From contig NZ_JANZKW010000001.1 of the NCBI RefSeq assembly GCF_027257935.1, positions 744,001 to 808,000 of the forward strand: a stretch of DNA of 64,000 bases. Reading direction: 5' to 3'. The notes under the pieces were generated by a model. That model did no database searches. It worked only from the letters and a program-made list of their open reading frames with translations, and had not been told where the DNA came from. This document shows, piece after piece, positions 1 through 9,254 of the stretch. This DNA is from Chitinimonas sp. BJYL2 (GTDB lineage Bacteria > Pseudomonadota > Gammaproteobacteria > Burkholderiales > Chitinimonadaceae). Numbering within the stretch: the first letter of the stretch is position 1; each line of letters starts with the position of its first letter. The position numbers and the translations under genes were made by a program.

Positions 1-530
1 GCCACACGGAACGGGCCATCACGGAAATCCTGCAGCGGTGTATCGCCGCGATTGCGGGTGCCCTCTGGGAAGATGAACACCGGCCATTGCTCGGCCAGGG
101 CTTGATTGAGGATGGTCACACTGCGCTGGCGGCTCTCGGACGAATCGCGCTCGACCAGCACGGCAAAGCGGCGGAACAGGAAACCCAGCACCGGGATGCG
201 CGCAAATTCCTGCTTGGCCAGCACCTTGACCGGCCGGGCGCAGGCAATCGCACAGACCGGCATGTCGAGCATATTGCAGTGGTTACCGACAATGACTGGT
301 GCCGGCTCCCAGGCGGCCTGCCCTTCCACTCGCACCCGGATCAGCGTGAGCCAGGACCATAGCCGCATGATGCCGCGATTGACGGCATACATCAGCGTCA
401 GCGACTGCCGCTCGCTGAGCACGGGGGCCAGCAGATAGAACGGCATGACGGCCATGACGCAGCTGATGAACATCAGACCGACGTACAGGCTGTAAAGCGC
501 CTGAACGGCGCGCAGCGGATAGTGGAGCAT
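1..530 (-). CDS. plsC: PlsC-type 1-acyl-sn-glycerol-3-phosphate acyltransferase (partial, C-terminus beyond window)
   Basis: The visible 176 residues begin MLHYPLRAVQALYS at 530 and run off the left edge without a stop. A hydrophobic N-terminal segment (about residues 8-40) should hold the enzyme at the inner membrane. The acyltransferase HX4D motif appears as NHCNMLD, followed by FARIPVLGFLFRRF and the phosphate-binding FPEGTR motif. These are the blocks of the PlsC/LPLAT family, which acylates lysophosphatidate in phospholipid synthesis. It lies 112 bp downstream of the c-di-GMP gene on the same strand. Substrate choice (PlsC itself or a related acyltransferase) cannot be settled from half the protein. 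Confidence 0.85.
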   Translation of the reverse strand, partial: MLHYPLRAVQALYSLYVGLMFISCVMAVMPFYLLAPVLSERQSLTLMYAVNRGIMRLWSWLTLIRVRVEGQAAWEPAPVIVGNHCNMLDMPVCAIACARPVKVLAKQEFARIPVLGFLFRRFAVLVERDSSESRQRSVTILNQALAEQWPVFIFPEGTRNRGDTPLQDFRDGPFRV

Positions 531-642
531 GGGAATGGCTTTGAATGAGGTGCTCAGGAACGCGGGCGAGGCTGCCTCGCGGCGCTGATACCCGGTGTTT
601 GGGGCGCCGCGGCGCCGGAAAACGGGCACCGGCAGCGCGGGT

Positions 643-3243
643 TCATATTTTACCGTCCAGACCCAGCTGCATATGCAGCTCGCAGACGCCAGCGGGCACC
701 GGCTCGCTGAAGTGGAAGCCTTGCATGCGCTCCACGCCCAAGCCCTGCAGGAAGCGGGCGGCTTCGAGTGTCTCCACCCCTTCCACGACGACATCCAGCC
801 CCAGTGCATGCGACATCTGCACAATGGCCTGCATGACCCGGCGGCCCGATTCGTTGTTGAGGCGGGCGGTGAAGCTCAGATCGACCTTGAGGATGTCGAT
901 CGGCATATCGTGCAGCTGCGAGAGCGAGGAGTAGCCGGTGCCGAAATCATCAATGGCAATCCGGAATCCGGATTCATGCAGCATCAGCAAATGGCGCGAC
1001 TGACGCGCCTGATCGGTCAGCGCCAGGCTTTCGGTCACTTCCACAATCACGTCGGCGGGCTTGAGATCGTACTCGGCCACCGTGTCGATGAGATTGCGCA
1101 CAAAACGCGGCGAGAACAGCAGGTTGCGCGACACATTGAGCGCCAGCGGCTGCTTGAGCCCGCGCTGGCGCCAGCCGCGCAGCTTGGTCAGCGCCTGCAC
1201 GGTGATCTGCTCGGACAATTCGCTGATCAGGCCAAGCTTTTCGGCCAGCGGGATGAACACCTGCGGCGCAATCCAGCCGATCTGGTCATCATGCCAGCGC
1301 GCCAGGGCCTCGATGGAGGTAACTTCGCCCGTGCGTGCGTTGACGATGGGCTGGAAGAACACCTGTAACTGGTTATTGAGCACCGCCTGGTTGAGCCGCG
1401 TCTGGATCGCCATCTGCTCACGGCCCAGGCCCTTGAGATGCACGATGTCGCCATAGAACTGCACATTGTTCCGGCCCATGGCCTTGGCGTGATACAGCGT
1501 GGTGTCGGCCGCACGCAGCAGGGATTCGGCACTTTCGGCATTGTCGGGATAAATGGCAATACCGATGGAGATGGTGGGCCGCGTTTCGATGCCTTCGAGC
1601 ACCACACCCTGGCGGGCAATCTCGCGCAGGCGTTCGGCCACCTGGCTCAGCGTGGCCAGATCGGCCAGATCCGGCAGGATGACGATGAACTCGTCCCCGC
1701 CCCAACGGGCCAGCACATCTTCCTCGCGCAGTACGGCACGGATTTGCCGCGACATGGTGGCGAGCACCTGGTCGCCCGCATGGTGACCGAAGGCGTCGTT
1801 GATCTGCTTGAAGTGATCCAGGTCAATGAAGCCCAGCGCCACCCGCGTGCCGTTGCGCTTAGCGCGCGCCAGCGCCTGGTGCATCAGGTCATCGAGCAGT
1901 ACCCGGTTGGGCAGGCCGGTCAGGCCGTCGTAGAGCGCCAGCTGGCGGATATGGGTTTCGGTCAGGTGCGCGTCGGTCACGTCGCGCAGGATGCCGCGCA
2001 AGCCCTGGGCTTCACCATTGGCACCCCAGTTGGGCAGGAGACGGGCCTCCAGCCAGATCGGCTCGGCACCGTTACGGCGTAAACGGAAGCGTACGCTGCC
2101 AGACTCGCCACTGGCGAGCACCTCGGCGCGAACGCGGTCCAGCTGGCGATGGTCTTCGGCTTCCACAAACAGATTCAGCGGCTGACCGATCTCGCGCTGG
2201 CTGGCGCCGTGATCCAGCCGCAAGGTGGCCCAGGCGGCCGAGAGCTGGGTGAGTATGCCGGTCTCGGTGAACTCAACCACGGCCTCTTCAAGCAAATCCA
2301 GCGTTTCGACCATGGCGCGATGCCGGGCCTCGTCGCGCATCAGTTCGGTGACATCACGTACCAGCGCTACGGCATGGCGGTGACTACCGTCTTCACTGGG
2401 CACCGCTTGCAGACGGCCTATGCAGTAGATCACCCCATCCAGGCGCGGCAAGGTGAATTCGAATTGCTCGCGCGCTTCCGATGCCAGCGCACGCGGCAGG
2501 GCCTGTCCCAGCGCCCAAGCCATGTCTTGCGGGAAGGCAAGGTCGATGGGCAGGCCGATCAGGTTCTTTTCAGGCAGGGCGGGATGGTGCGACCAGACGT
2601 TGACGACCACGCCCTCGGCGCTGAGCTCAAAGACCATGTCTTCGGTCGCCCCCACCAGCGTGGCCAGCCGGGTGGCGTTCACCGCACTGCGCTGTTCCGC
2701 ATCTGCGCGCACCAGCGCAAGTGACAGATAGTTGGTCAGGGTGGCGAGCAGACGGGGCTCGCCCGCAATGCGTGGTCGGGGCACCCCCAGGAACACCAGG
2801 GCCACAAAACCGATCAGTTCACCCGCATCGAACAGCGGCACGCACAGAAGATGCTGCACCCCTAGCGGGCCCAGCATGACCTGCGTGGCGGGCAGCAGCT
2901 CGCTGACACGGCGCTCCAGCATCAGGCCGGCCTGCAGGGTCTCGTGCAGATCACGATACAGACGGTAATCCAGTCTGGCCATGCCGGCATTGACCATGCC
3001 GGGTATCGCCAATGTTCCGATCCAGGTGCCCACCTGCTCGGCCCGCAAGCCCCCTACGGGATGCCGGTACAAGGCCACACCATCGGCACCGGTCGCCCTG
3101 CCGATGGCGGCCAGTGCACGACCGAGTGCATCGCTATCGGACTCGCCGATAAGCTGCCCGGCGGCCTCAAGGGCCTCCAGATAGTCGCGGGTGATGGCGC
3201 CCACGGTGGGCGATGCGTCATCACGTTGGCGTACGGGCATCAT
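643..3243 (-). CDS. GAF-PAS-PAS-GGDEF-EAL bifunctional cyclic-di-GMP synthase/phosphodiesterase
   Basis: This 866-aa soluble protein has no membrane segment. A GAF-like sensor covers about residues 40-175, two PAS-like regions about 185-300 and 310-430, a diguanylate cyclase about 440-605 with intact RWGGDEF near residue 514, and a phosphodiesterase about 615-860. The EAL domain keeps SIEALARW near 645, the VEVTES block and DDFGTGYSSL, so both output domains look catalytically competent. Such proteins set c-di-GMP levels and so control motility versus adhesion; the signal is unknown. A GGAGAG Shine-Dalgarno precedes the paired ATGs. It stands alone between topA and plsC on the same strand. 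Confidence 0.92.
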   Translation of the reverse strand: MMPVRQRDDASPTVGAITRDYLEALEAAGQLIGESDSDALGRALAAIGRATGADGVALYRHPVGGLRAEQVGTWIGTLAIPGMVNAGMARLDYRLYRDLHETLQAGLMLERRVSELLPATQVMLGPLGVQHLLCVPLFDAGELIGFVALVFLGVPRPRIAGEPRLLATLTNYLSLALVRADAEQRSAVNATRLATLVGATEDMVFELSAEGVVVNVWSHHPALPEKNLIGLPIDLAFPQDMAWALGQALPRALASEAREQFEFTLPRLDGVIYCIGRLQAVPSEDGSHRHAVALVRDVTELMRDEARHRAMVETLDLLEEAVVEFTETGILTQLSAAWATLRLDHGASQREIGQPLNLFVEAEDHRQLDRVRAEVLASGESGSVRFRLRRNGAEPIWLEARLLPNWGANGEAQGLRGILRDVTDAHLTETHIRQLALYDGLTGLPNRVLLDDLMHQALARAKRNGTRVALGFIDLDHFKQINDAFGHHAGDQVLATMSRQIRAVLREEDVLARWGGDEFIVILPDLADLATLSQVAERLREIARQGVVLEGIETRPTISIGIAIYPDNAESAESLLRAADTTLYHAKAMGRNNVQFYGDIVHLKGLGREQMAIQTRLNQAVLNNQLQVFFQPIVNARTGEVTSIEALARWHDDQIGWIAPQVFIPLAEKLGLISELSEQITVQALTKLRGWRQRGLKQPLALNVSRNLLFSPRFVRNLIDTVAEYDLKPADVIVEVTESLALTDQARQSRHLLMLHESGFRIAIDDFGTGYSSLSQLHDMPIDILKVDLSFTARLNNESGRRVMQAIVQMSHALGLDVVVEGVETLEAARFLQGLGVERMQGFHFSEPVPAGVCELHMQLGLDGKI

Positions 3244-3345
3244 GCGAAGTCTCTCCTGCCCCCGGTAGGGGAGAGCGGCGATCTTACTCCGGAACGCCGC
3301 GCTTCATGCTGACGGGCCATGCTGCACTGCACGCGATGCGCTGGC

Positions 3346-5667
3346 TCAGGCCTCGGCGTCTGCTGCGTCGGCTTGTGCCGCAACCTGTTCGGGCGTCAGC
3401 ACCTGTTCCGCGTAACCGCATTCCTTCTGCGGGCACACCTTCTCCAAACCCTTGCGTTTGGTGGTCTTGAGGGTCAGTACCGGCCACTGGCACTTCGGGC
3501 AGGTCTCGTTGATCGGCGGGTTCCAGGTGGCGTAAGTGCACTTGGGATAAGTGTTGCAACTGTAAAACAGCTTGCCGTAACGCGACTTGCGCTCACTCAA
3601 GGTACCCAGCTTGCAGCTCGGACAGGTAACACCGGTGTCCTTGGGCTTTTCGAGCGGCTCGATGTGCTTGCACTTGGGGTAATTGGCACAGCCGATGAAC
3701 TTGCCATAACGGCCGGCCTTGACCACCAGCTGCCCCTCATCGAGCGGACACAGGCGACCTTCGATGACTTGCGGCATCTCGGCATCGGCTTCGGCTTTCT
3801 GTTCGGCCGTCTCGTTCATGTCGCGGGTGTAGTCACACTCGGGGTAGCCGGTACAACCGATAAAGCGGCCGCGTTTGCCCAGGCGCACGGTGAGCTGCTT
3901 CTGACACTTGGGGCAGGCTTCGTCGAGCGCTTCGTGGGTGACTTCGGAGCGCTTGAGGGCCTTTTTCTCCTCGACCTGCTGCGAAAAGCCCGTCCAGAAC
4001 TCCTCCATCACCGGCACCCAGTCGCGCTCGCCGTTGGAGATTTCGTCGAGCTTGTCTTCGAGCTTGGAGGTGAACTGGTAGTCCACATACTGGCTGAAGT
4101 GCTCGGTCAGGAACTTGTTGACGACTTCACCCGTATCAGTGGGCGTGAAGCGCTTCTTGTCGAGATTGACGTACTCGCGATCCTTGAGCGTCTTGATGAT
4201 GGACGCGTAGGTCGAGGGGCGACCGATGCCGAACTCTTCGAGCGCCTTCACTAGGCTGGCTTCCGAGAAACGCGGCGGCGGCTGGGTGAAGTGCTGTTCA
4301 CCATAGAGCTTGTCGGTCGGCAGGGCTTCGCCGACTTCGAGCGCGGGCAACTTGGCGTTGTCCTCATCTTCAGCGTCGTCCACGTCTTCTTCGTACACGG
4401 CCAGAAAGCCGGCGAACACCAGCACCTGGCCGGTGGCGCGGAACACGCCCTCACCCATGGCGATGTCGACGCTGGTCGTATCAAAGCGTGCCGGTGCCAT
4501 CTGGCAGGCCAGCGTGCGCTTCCAGATCATCTCGTAGAGCTTGAACTGTTCGCCGCTGAGGTAGGCTTTGACCGACTCAGGCGTGCGGAAGATCGAGGTC
4601 GGACGAATCGCTTCGTGCGCTTCCTGGGCGTTCTTGGACTTGTTCTTGAACATGACCGGGTTAGCCGGCAGCGACTCGGCATCGAAATGCTGGCCGATGT
4701 AATCGCGGATCTCGCCCAAGGCCTCATTGGCCAGCGCCACCGAGTCGGTACGCATATAGGTGATCAGACCGACCGTACCATCACCCAGCGCGATACCTTC
4801 GTACAGCTGCTGCGCGGTGCGCATCGTCTTGTCGGTGGTCATGCCTAGCTTGCGCACGGCTTCCTGCTGCATGGTCGAGGTCGTGAACGGCGCGGCCGGG
4901 TTACGGCTCTTACGCTTCTTTTCAATATTCGCGACCGAGGCCGGTTTGCCCTGCAGGGCCGCGAGGATCTCGGCGTGGCTGGACTCATTGGGCACATCGA
5001 ACTGATCAAGCTTCTTGCCGCGCCATTCGTTCAGACGCGACGAGAAGGCCGTCTTGCCCTTGTGGCTATCGAGATGCAGGGTCCAGAACTCCTGCGCGGT
5101 AAACGCGCGGATTTCGTTCTCGCGCTCGCAGATCAGGCGCAGTGCCGGGCTCTGTACACGACCGGCACTCAGGCCCGAGCGCACCTTGCGCCACAGCAGC
5201 GGCGAGAGGTTGAAACCCACCAGGTAATCGAGTGCCGAGCGCGCTTGCTGGGCGTTGACCAGATGGCTGTCCACATCGCGCGGATTGGCCACCGCTGCCT
5301 TGACGGCGCCCTCGGTGATCTCGTGGAACACCACGCGCTTGACCAGCTTGTTGTCGAGTGCCTTCTTGCCGTGGAGGATTTCCAGCAAGTGCCAGCTGAT
5401 CGCCTCGCCTTCGCGGTCCGGGTCAGTTGCCAGATAGACATTCTGCGCAAGCTTGGCGGCGCTGATGATGGCATCGACATGCTTGGCGTTCTTGGGGATC
5501 ACCTGGTACTTCATGGCAAAGCCGTGATCGACGTCGACCGAACCGTCCTTGCGCACGAGTCCGCGCACATGGCCGTAGGAAGCGAGGATTTCAAAATCCT
5601 TGCCCAGATATTTCTTGAGGGTCTTGGCCTTGGAAGGCGATTCGACGATCAGCAGGTTGTCGGCCAT
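3346..5667 (-). CDS. topA: DNA topoisomerase I (type IA)
   Basis: This 773-aa enzyme relaxes negative supercoils by transient single-strand cleavage. The N-terminus LLIVESPSKAKTLKKYL and the acidic cluster DPDREGEA form the TOPRIM domain; the catalytic tyrosine is Y304 in ITYMRTDS. The C-terminal part (about residues 590-750) carries four zinc-ribbon-like repeats. The first, third and fourth have paired CPxC cysteines, whereas the second starts CPLDEG and has only one cysteine in its first pair. A GGAG lies 5 nt before the ATG. It closes the lysM-dprA-smg-topA run, 160 bp after smg, an arrangement common in betaproteobacteria. Confidence 0.97.
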   Translation of the reverse strand: MADNLLIVESPSKAKTLKKYLGKDFEILASYGHVRGLVRKDGSVDVDHGFAMKYQVIPKNAKHVDAIISAAKLAQNVYLATDPDREGEAISWHLLEILHGKKALDNKLVKRVVFHEITEGAVKAAVANPRDVDSHLVNAQQARSALDYLVGFNLSPLLWRKVRSGLSAGRVQSPALRLICERENEIRAFTAQEFWTLHLDSHKGKTAFSSRLNEWRGKKLDQFDVPNESSHAEILAALQGKPASVANIEKKRKSRNPAAPFTTSTMQQEAVRKLGMTTDKTMRTAQQLYEGIALGDGTVGLITYMRTDSVALANEALGEIRDYIGQHFDAESLPANPVMFKNKSKNAQEAHEAIRPTSIFRTPESVKAYLSGEQFKLYEMIWKRTLACQMAPARFDTTSVDIAMGEGVFRATGQVLVFAGFLAVYEEDVDDAEDEDNAKLPALEVGEALPTDKLYGEQHFTQPPPRFSEASLVKALEEFGIGRPSTYASIIKTLKDREYVNLDKKRFTPTDTGEVVNKFLTEHFSQYVDYQFTSKLEDKLDEISNGERDWVPVMEEFWTGFSQQVEEKKALKRSEVTHEALDEACPKCQKQLTVRLGKRGRFIGCTGYPECDYTRDMNETAEQKAEADAEMPQVIEGRLCPLDEGQLVVKAGRYGKFIGCANYPKCKHIEPLEKPKDTGVTCPSCKLGTLSERKSRYGKLFYSCNTYPKCTYATWNPPINETCPKCQWPVLTLKTTKRKGLEKVCPQKECGYAEQVLTPEQVAAQADAADAEA

Positions 5668-5827
5668 GCGGACTCCGCGTGCAGCAGCAGGATGAATAAG
5701 TCAGGGTCAACGAACCCTTTGACCCGATTGCTCGGGTTGGGCCGCGATGTTAGGGCTAATTTAGGCAGGACAACAGGATTTTTCCATGCGCCGCGCCGGA
5801 CGGGAGCAGGCGCATGCCGTGCACGAT

Positions 5828-6289
5828 TCAGTGCATCGTCCCGTCAAGACCGCTGAACAGCAGCTCTTCGATCAACAGATTGGCCAGATCATCGCCCTGG
5901 CGCCAGAGCACCATCAGCGCCACCCGCTTGACCGCCTCGGCATCCACATTGACGGCGGTGCTCTGCATCAGGCGATCGATGATCAGCTCGCGTTGACCAG
6001 TGCGCAGCGCACCGGAACTCGACAAGTAATGGAACAGTGACTGGCCTTCCGGGGTCAGGCGAGCTTCCTCGCGCGGATGCAGCACGCGCGGCAAGGCGGC
6101 GCCGCGCTCGTCAAGCAAGGCATAGGCCTTGGTGTCGAGCTCGTCGAACTCATTGAGCCAGTCGAGCGCCTCGTCGATTTCATCCTCGTCAAAGCCAGCC
6201 GCAGTCAGCTGCTTCGCCAGGGTTGAGCGATCAGGGCAGTTCTCCAGCGAGAAATACTGCTCGAATAGAAAGGCCAGGACGTCGAACAC
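5828..6289 (-). CDS. smg: Smg family protein (DUF494)
   Basis: The product is 153 aa and starts VFDVLAFLFEQYFS, matching the conserved MFDVL start of Smg proteins (E. coli Smg is 157 aa). I therefore choose the GTG at 6289; the frame stays open to a TTG at 6376, but that start would reach into dprA and add residues unlike the family. The protein is acidic and helical (DEDEIDEALDWLNEFDELD). Its biochemical role is not established; its place between dprA and topA is conserved in proteobacteria. It begins 28 bp after the dprA stop and is probably cotranscribed with it. Confidence 0.93.
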   Translation of the reverse strand: MFDVLAFLFEQYFSLENCPDRSTLAKQLTAAGFDEDEIDEALDWLNEFDELDTKAYALLDERGAALPRVLHPREEARLTPEGQSLFHYLSSSGALRTGQRELIIDRLMQSTAVNVDAEAVKRVALMVLWRQGDDLANLLIEELLFSGLDGTMH

Positions 6290-6317
6290 GGAAAACCTCG
6301 GGATAGTGCCACTTTCA

Positions 6318-7409
6318 TCAGGCGAGCCGCTGATAGCGGCCACCCGGCAGCCGGGCAAGCTGCCCAGCCAGTTCAAGCGTCAACAGCATCGCGTACACCC
6401 GGTCGGGCGTCAAGCCGGCCCGACTCGTCAGGGTATCGATATCAATCGGGTCGTACCCCAGCACGGCAAGCAGGGCGGTGGTCTCCGCATCCAGAGGCTG
6501 CGCGGGCTCGGGCGACGAACGGCGGGGCGGGCCGATGGCGGCATCGCCCAACTCTTCAAGTATGTCGACCGCGGATTCGACCAGCTTGGCACCCTGCTTG
6601 ATCAACTGGTGACAACCTTTTGCGAGAGGCGAATGGATGGAACCAGGAATTGCAAATACTTCGCGCCCCTGCTCGGCCGCCTCGCGCGCCGTAATCAAGG
6701 AGCCGCTTTGCAGTGCCGCCTCCACCACCAGCACCCCGCGCGACAGGCCCGAAATAAGGCGGTTGCGACGAGGGAAGTTGCCGGTACGGCCAGGCGTGCC
6801 CAGCGGATACTCGGACAGGATGGCGCCACTGGCAGCAATCTCATGCGCGAGTGCGTGGTTACGGGACGGATAGACGATATCCAGGCCGGTGCCGACAACG
6901 GCGATCGTTGAACCAGACCCGGCCAGCCCCCCGCGATGCGCCGCCGCATCAATGCCCAGCGCCAGCCCGGACACAATGCACCAGCCGCGCTGCGACAGAT
7001 CGCGCCCGAAGGCCTCGGCATTCTGGATGCCTTGTGGCGTGGCATGGCGGCTGCCGACAATGGCGAGCCCGGCCACGTTCAGGTCGGCCAGCGCGCCTTT
7101 GGCATAGAGCACGGGCGGCGGATCAGCTATTTGCAGCAGTCTCTGCGGGTAATCCGGATCAGCCAGCGTAATCAGGCGGTTCTCGTCGTGTGCCAGCCAG
7201 GCCAGCGTACGTGCCAGCAGATCGGGATCGGGTCCTTGACGCAAGGCCTCGCAGAGGCGGGGCGTCAGATGCTGCGCCAGCGCCGCGCCCCCGGCGTTGA
7301 TGACATGCGCCGGCGTGCCGAATGCTGCCAGCAGGCGCAAGGTCGTGACAGTGCCGATGCCGGGCACCAGCGTCAGGCGCAGCCAGTCTTCACTGTCGGA
7401 ATCACGCAC
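6318..7409 (-). CDS. dprA: DNA-processing protein DprA
   Basis: This 363-aa protein loads RecA onto incoming single-stranded DNA during natural transformation. An N-terminal helical part (LTLVPGIGTVTTLRLLAAFG) is followed by the Rossmann-like DprA core with GLAIVGSRHATPQG and IVSGLALGIDAAAHRGGL near residues 110-165, and FPRRNRLISGLS. A C-terminal winged-helix-like segment (about 300-360, LTPDRVYAMLLTLELAGQL) completes the usual architecture. The start is a GTG at 7409. It lies 50 bp after the LysM gene and 28 bp before smg, so one transcript is likely. With the pil-chp cluster at 53-63 kb it suggests, but does not prove, competence. Confidence 0.96.
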   Translation of the reverse strand: MRDSDSEDWLRLTLVPGIGTVTTLRLLAAFGTPAHVINAGGAALAQHLTPRLCEALRQGPDPDLLARTLAWLAHDENRLITLADPDYPQRLLQIADPPPVLYAKGALADLNVAGLAIVGSRHATPQGIQNAEAFGRDLSQRGWCIVSGLALGIDAAAHRGGLAGSGSTIAVVGTGLDIVYPSRNHALAHEIAASGAILSEYPLGTPGRTGNFPRRNRLISGLSRGVLVVEAALQSGSLITAREAAEQGREVFAIPGSIHSPLAKGCHQLIKQGAKLVESAVDILEELGDAAIGPPRRSSPEPAQPLDAETTALLAVLGYDPIDIDTLTSRAGLTPDRVYAMLLTLELAGQLARLPGGRYQRLA

Positions 7410-7459
7410 GGTGGAAACGACACCGGGGCTGAATGCCCCGGTGCTATCAGAAGGAAGAA

Positions 7460-8533
7460 TCAGGGTTTGCGGACGATATCGCGAACCGTGACCGGTTCAG
7501 GGTTATTGAGCAGCAGCCCGTAAGATACCTTGGGGAAGACACGGTAGATGAAGATCTGGCCATTACGCTCCGGCAGCGTCAGGCGGCCTTCATCGGAGCG
7601 CTTTTCTTTCTTGATCTGGCGTGGTGCCTTGAAGGCAAGCAGGACATGGCCCCGCTCCAGTCCGTCGCGCTCGCCTTTGTTGATCACAACCGTGGTGTAG
7701 GAGCCGGCGTCCTGCACACCACCGTAGATCGAAATGATCTGGCCCTGCACATCGCGCTCGGGCACGCGCGGGATGTAATTGATGAATTCGCGGCGCGGAC
7801 GCGGGATCAGGCGGTCGCCCACCGTGATTTCCTGCGCGGCCGAAGTGATGCTGATGGTGCTGACATCCGCTACCTGGCGCGTTACGGCCTCACCGGCATA
7901 CATCACTTCATAACCCAGCAGTTCCTTGGTGACAGGGTCTCGCAGCTCTTTGCCGCCGTGATATACCTGCCATTGATCGCCCGGCTGGCCGCTCACACCG
8001 ACAGCGTAGCCACGGTCACCCACGGTAAGGCTGACGTGATCGGATTGACCCAGTGCGATCCTGGGCGCAGCAGCGAATTCCTTCTCATCCACAATCAGCG
8101 GCTTGGACAGGAAAGGCTCGATGGCCCGGGCAGGGATGGCCGGTGCGGCCTGAGATTCAAACTGGGTAATGCGTACGCGGGGGTCGAGCTTGGCGTTGGC
8201 GCGCAGCGCGTCGTTCTTGTCATTGCCCAGCAGGCGCAGTCGCGGTGAGCCGCTGCTGGTATCGAGCACGATCACATCACCCGGATAGATCCAGTGCGGG
8301 TCCTTGATCTCGTCCTTGTTCATGTTCCAGATCTGCGGCCACTTCCACGGATCCTTGAGGAACTTGCCGGAAATGTCCCAAAGGGTGTCGCCCTTGACGA
8401 CGATATAGCGTTCCGGTGCATTGTCCTGCAGGCGCAATTCATCTGCCCGAACCGGGTTGGTGAGGCTCAGCGCTATAATGGCGGCAGGCAGCAGGCTGGC
8501 AATCAGGCGGGCGCGGAGTGCGGACGGGCGCAT
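7460..8533 (-). CDS. Secreted LysM-domain protein
   Basis: This 357-aa protein opens with a Sec signal peptide (basic start, hydrophobic core, cleavage near NPVRA, about residue 30). A single LysM domain follows at about 42-92 (YIVVKGDTLWDISGKFL, then IYPGDVIVLD), which normally binds peptidoglycan. The remaining 260 residues are beta-rich and unrecognised, with no hydrolase motif. LysM proteins at this position upstream of dprA are widespread in betaproteobacteria, but their role is not known to me. An AGGAAG ribosome site precedes the ATG. The gene is divergent from def across 167 bp. Confidence 0.9.
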   Translation of the reverse strand: MRPSALRARLIASLLPAAIIALSLTNPVRADELRLQDNAPERYIVVKGDTLWDISGKFLKDPWKWPQIWNMNKDEIKDPHWIYPGDVIVLDTSSGSPRLRLLGNDKNDALRANAKLDPRVRITQFESQAAPAIPARAIEPFLSKPLIVDEKEFAAAPRIALGQSDHVSLTVGDRGYAVGVSGQPGDQWQVYHGGKELRDPVTKELLGYEVMYAGEAVTRQVADVSTISITSAAQEITVGDRLIPRPRREFINYIPRVPERDVQGQIISIYGGVQDAGSYTTVVINKGERDGLERGHVLLAFKAPRQIKKEKRSDEGRLTLPERNGQIFIYRVFPKVSYGLLLNNPEPVTVRDIVRKP

Positions 8534-8619
8534 GGTTGGCTTCCTATGTTTGCTTCATGTTGTTTTTTACTTTCAGACCCGCTTGTCATGTTAGCGGGTT
8601 TGAAATGAATACCACGGAT

Positions 8620-8645
8620 CTTTTGGCGCCATTTCATGCCAAAAG
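8620..8645. promoter_or_regulatory. Inverted repeat in the lysM/def divergent intergenic region
   Basis: CTTTTGGC (8620-8627) and GCCAAAAG (8638-8645) form a perfect 8-bp inverted repeat with a 10-nt spacer, 56 bp before def. A second repeat, ACCCGC (8577-8582) and GCGGGT (8594-8599), lies nearer the LysM gene. Either could be an operator or an RNA hairpin; the regulator is unknown. An AT-rich stretch at 8673-8686 could hold the def -10 element. Confidence 0.3.
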
Positions 8646-8700
8646 CATTTAAACCAGTTACTCAGATTCTGCATCTAAATATATAGGCTAGCAAGAAAAT

Positions 8701-9204
8701 ATGGCCATTCTGAATATCCTCCATTACCCGGATGCTCGCCTGCATACGGTGGCAAAACCGGTTGAAAAAGTGGATGAGCGCATCCGCCAATTACTCGACG
8801 ATATGGCGGAGACCATGTACGCCGCGCCAGGCATCGGCCTGGCTGCGACGCAGGTCGATGTGCATCAGCGCATCATCGTGATTGATGTCAGCGAAGATAA
8901 ATCCGGCCTGATTGCCCTGATTAATCCCCGCATCATCGAAGCCGATGGCAAAACCCGGTTTGAAGAGGGTTGTTTGTCGGTGCCGGGAATATATGAGGAA
9001 GTGGAACGAGCCGAGCGCGTGGTAGTGGAGGCGCTGGATCGCAATGGCGAATCATTCCGTCTGAATGCCGATGGCCTGCTGGCGATCTGTATCCAGCACG
9101 AAATCGACCATCTCGACGGCAAGGTATTTGTGGAAAAACTGTCACAACTCAAACTGAGCCGCATCCTCAACAAGCTCAAGAAAAACCAGCGCAAAACGCT
9201 GTAA
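8701..9204 (+). CDS. def: Peptide deformylase
   Basis: This 167-aa metalloenzyme removes the formyl group from nascent N-terminal methionine. All three catalytic motifs are present: [18 protein letters not shown] with the metal-binding cysteine, and [12 protein letters not shown] with the two metal-binding histidines and the catalytic glutamate. Length and sequence match bacterial class 1 deformylases. The ATG start gives the canonical N-terminus ([14 protein letters not shown]), although there is no strong Shine-Dalgarno. It is followed 50 bp later by fmt, pairing formylation and deformylation in one operon. Confidence 0.97.
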   Translation: MAILNILHYPDARLHTVAKPVEKVDERIRQLLDDMAETMYAAPGIGLAATQVDVHQRIIVIDVSEDKSGLIALINPRIIEADGKTRFEEGCLSVPGIYEEVERAERVVVEALDRNGESFRLNADGLLAICIQHEIDHLDGKVFVEKLSQLKLSRILNKLKKNQRKTL

Positions 9205-9254
9205 GTCGCGTTTCGCTCGCCGCCCTTCGCCCCTCCACAAGAACACGCTGACCC

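Noticed and set aside
8877-8960. A long minus-strand frame antisense to def and fmt
   Set aside because: Def and Fmt motifs are complete on the plus strand, and the antisense translation shows no domain.
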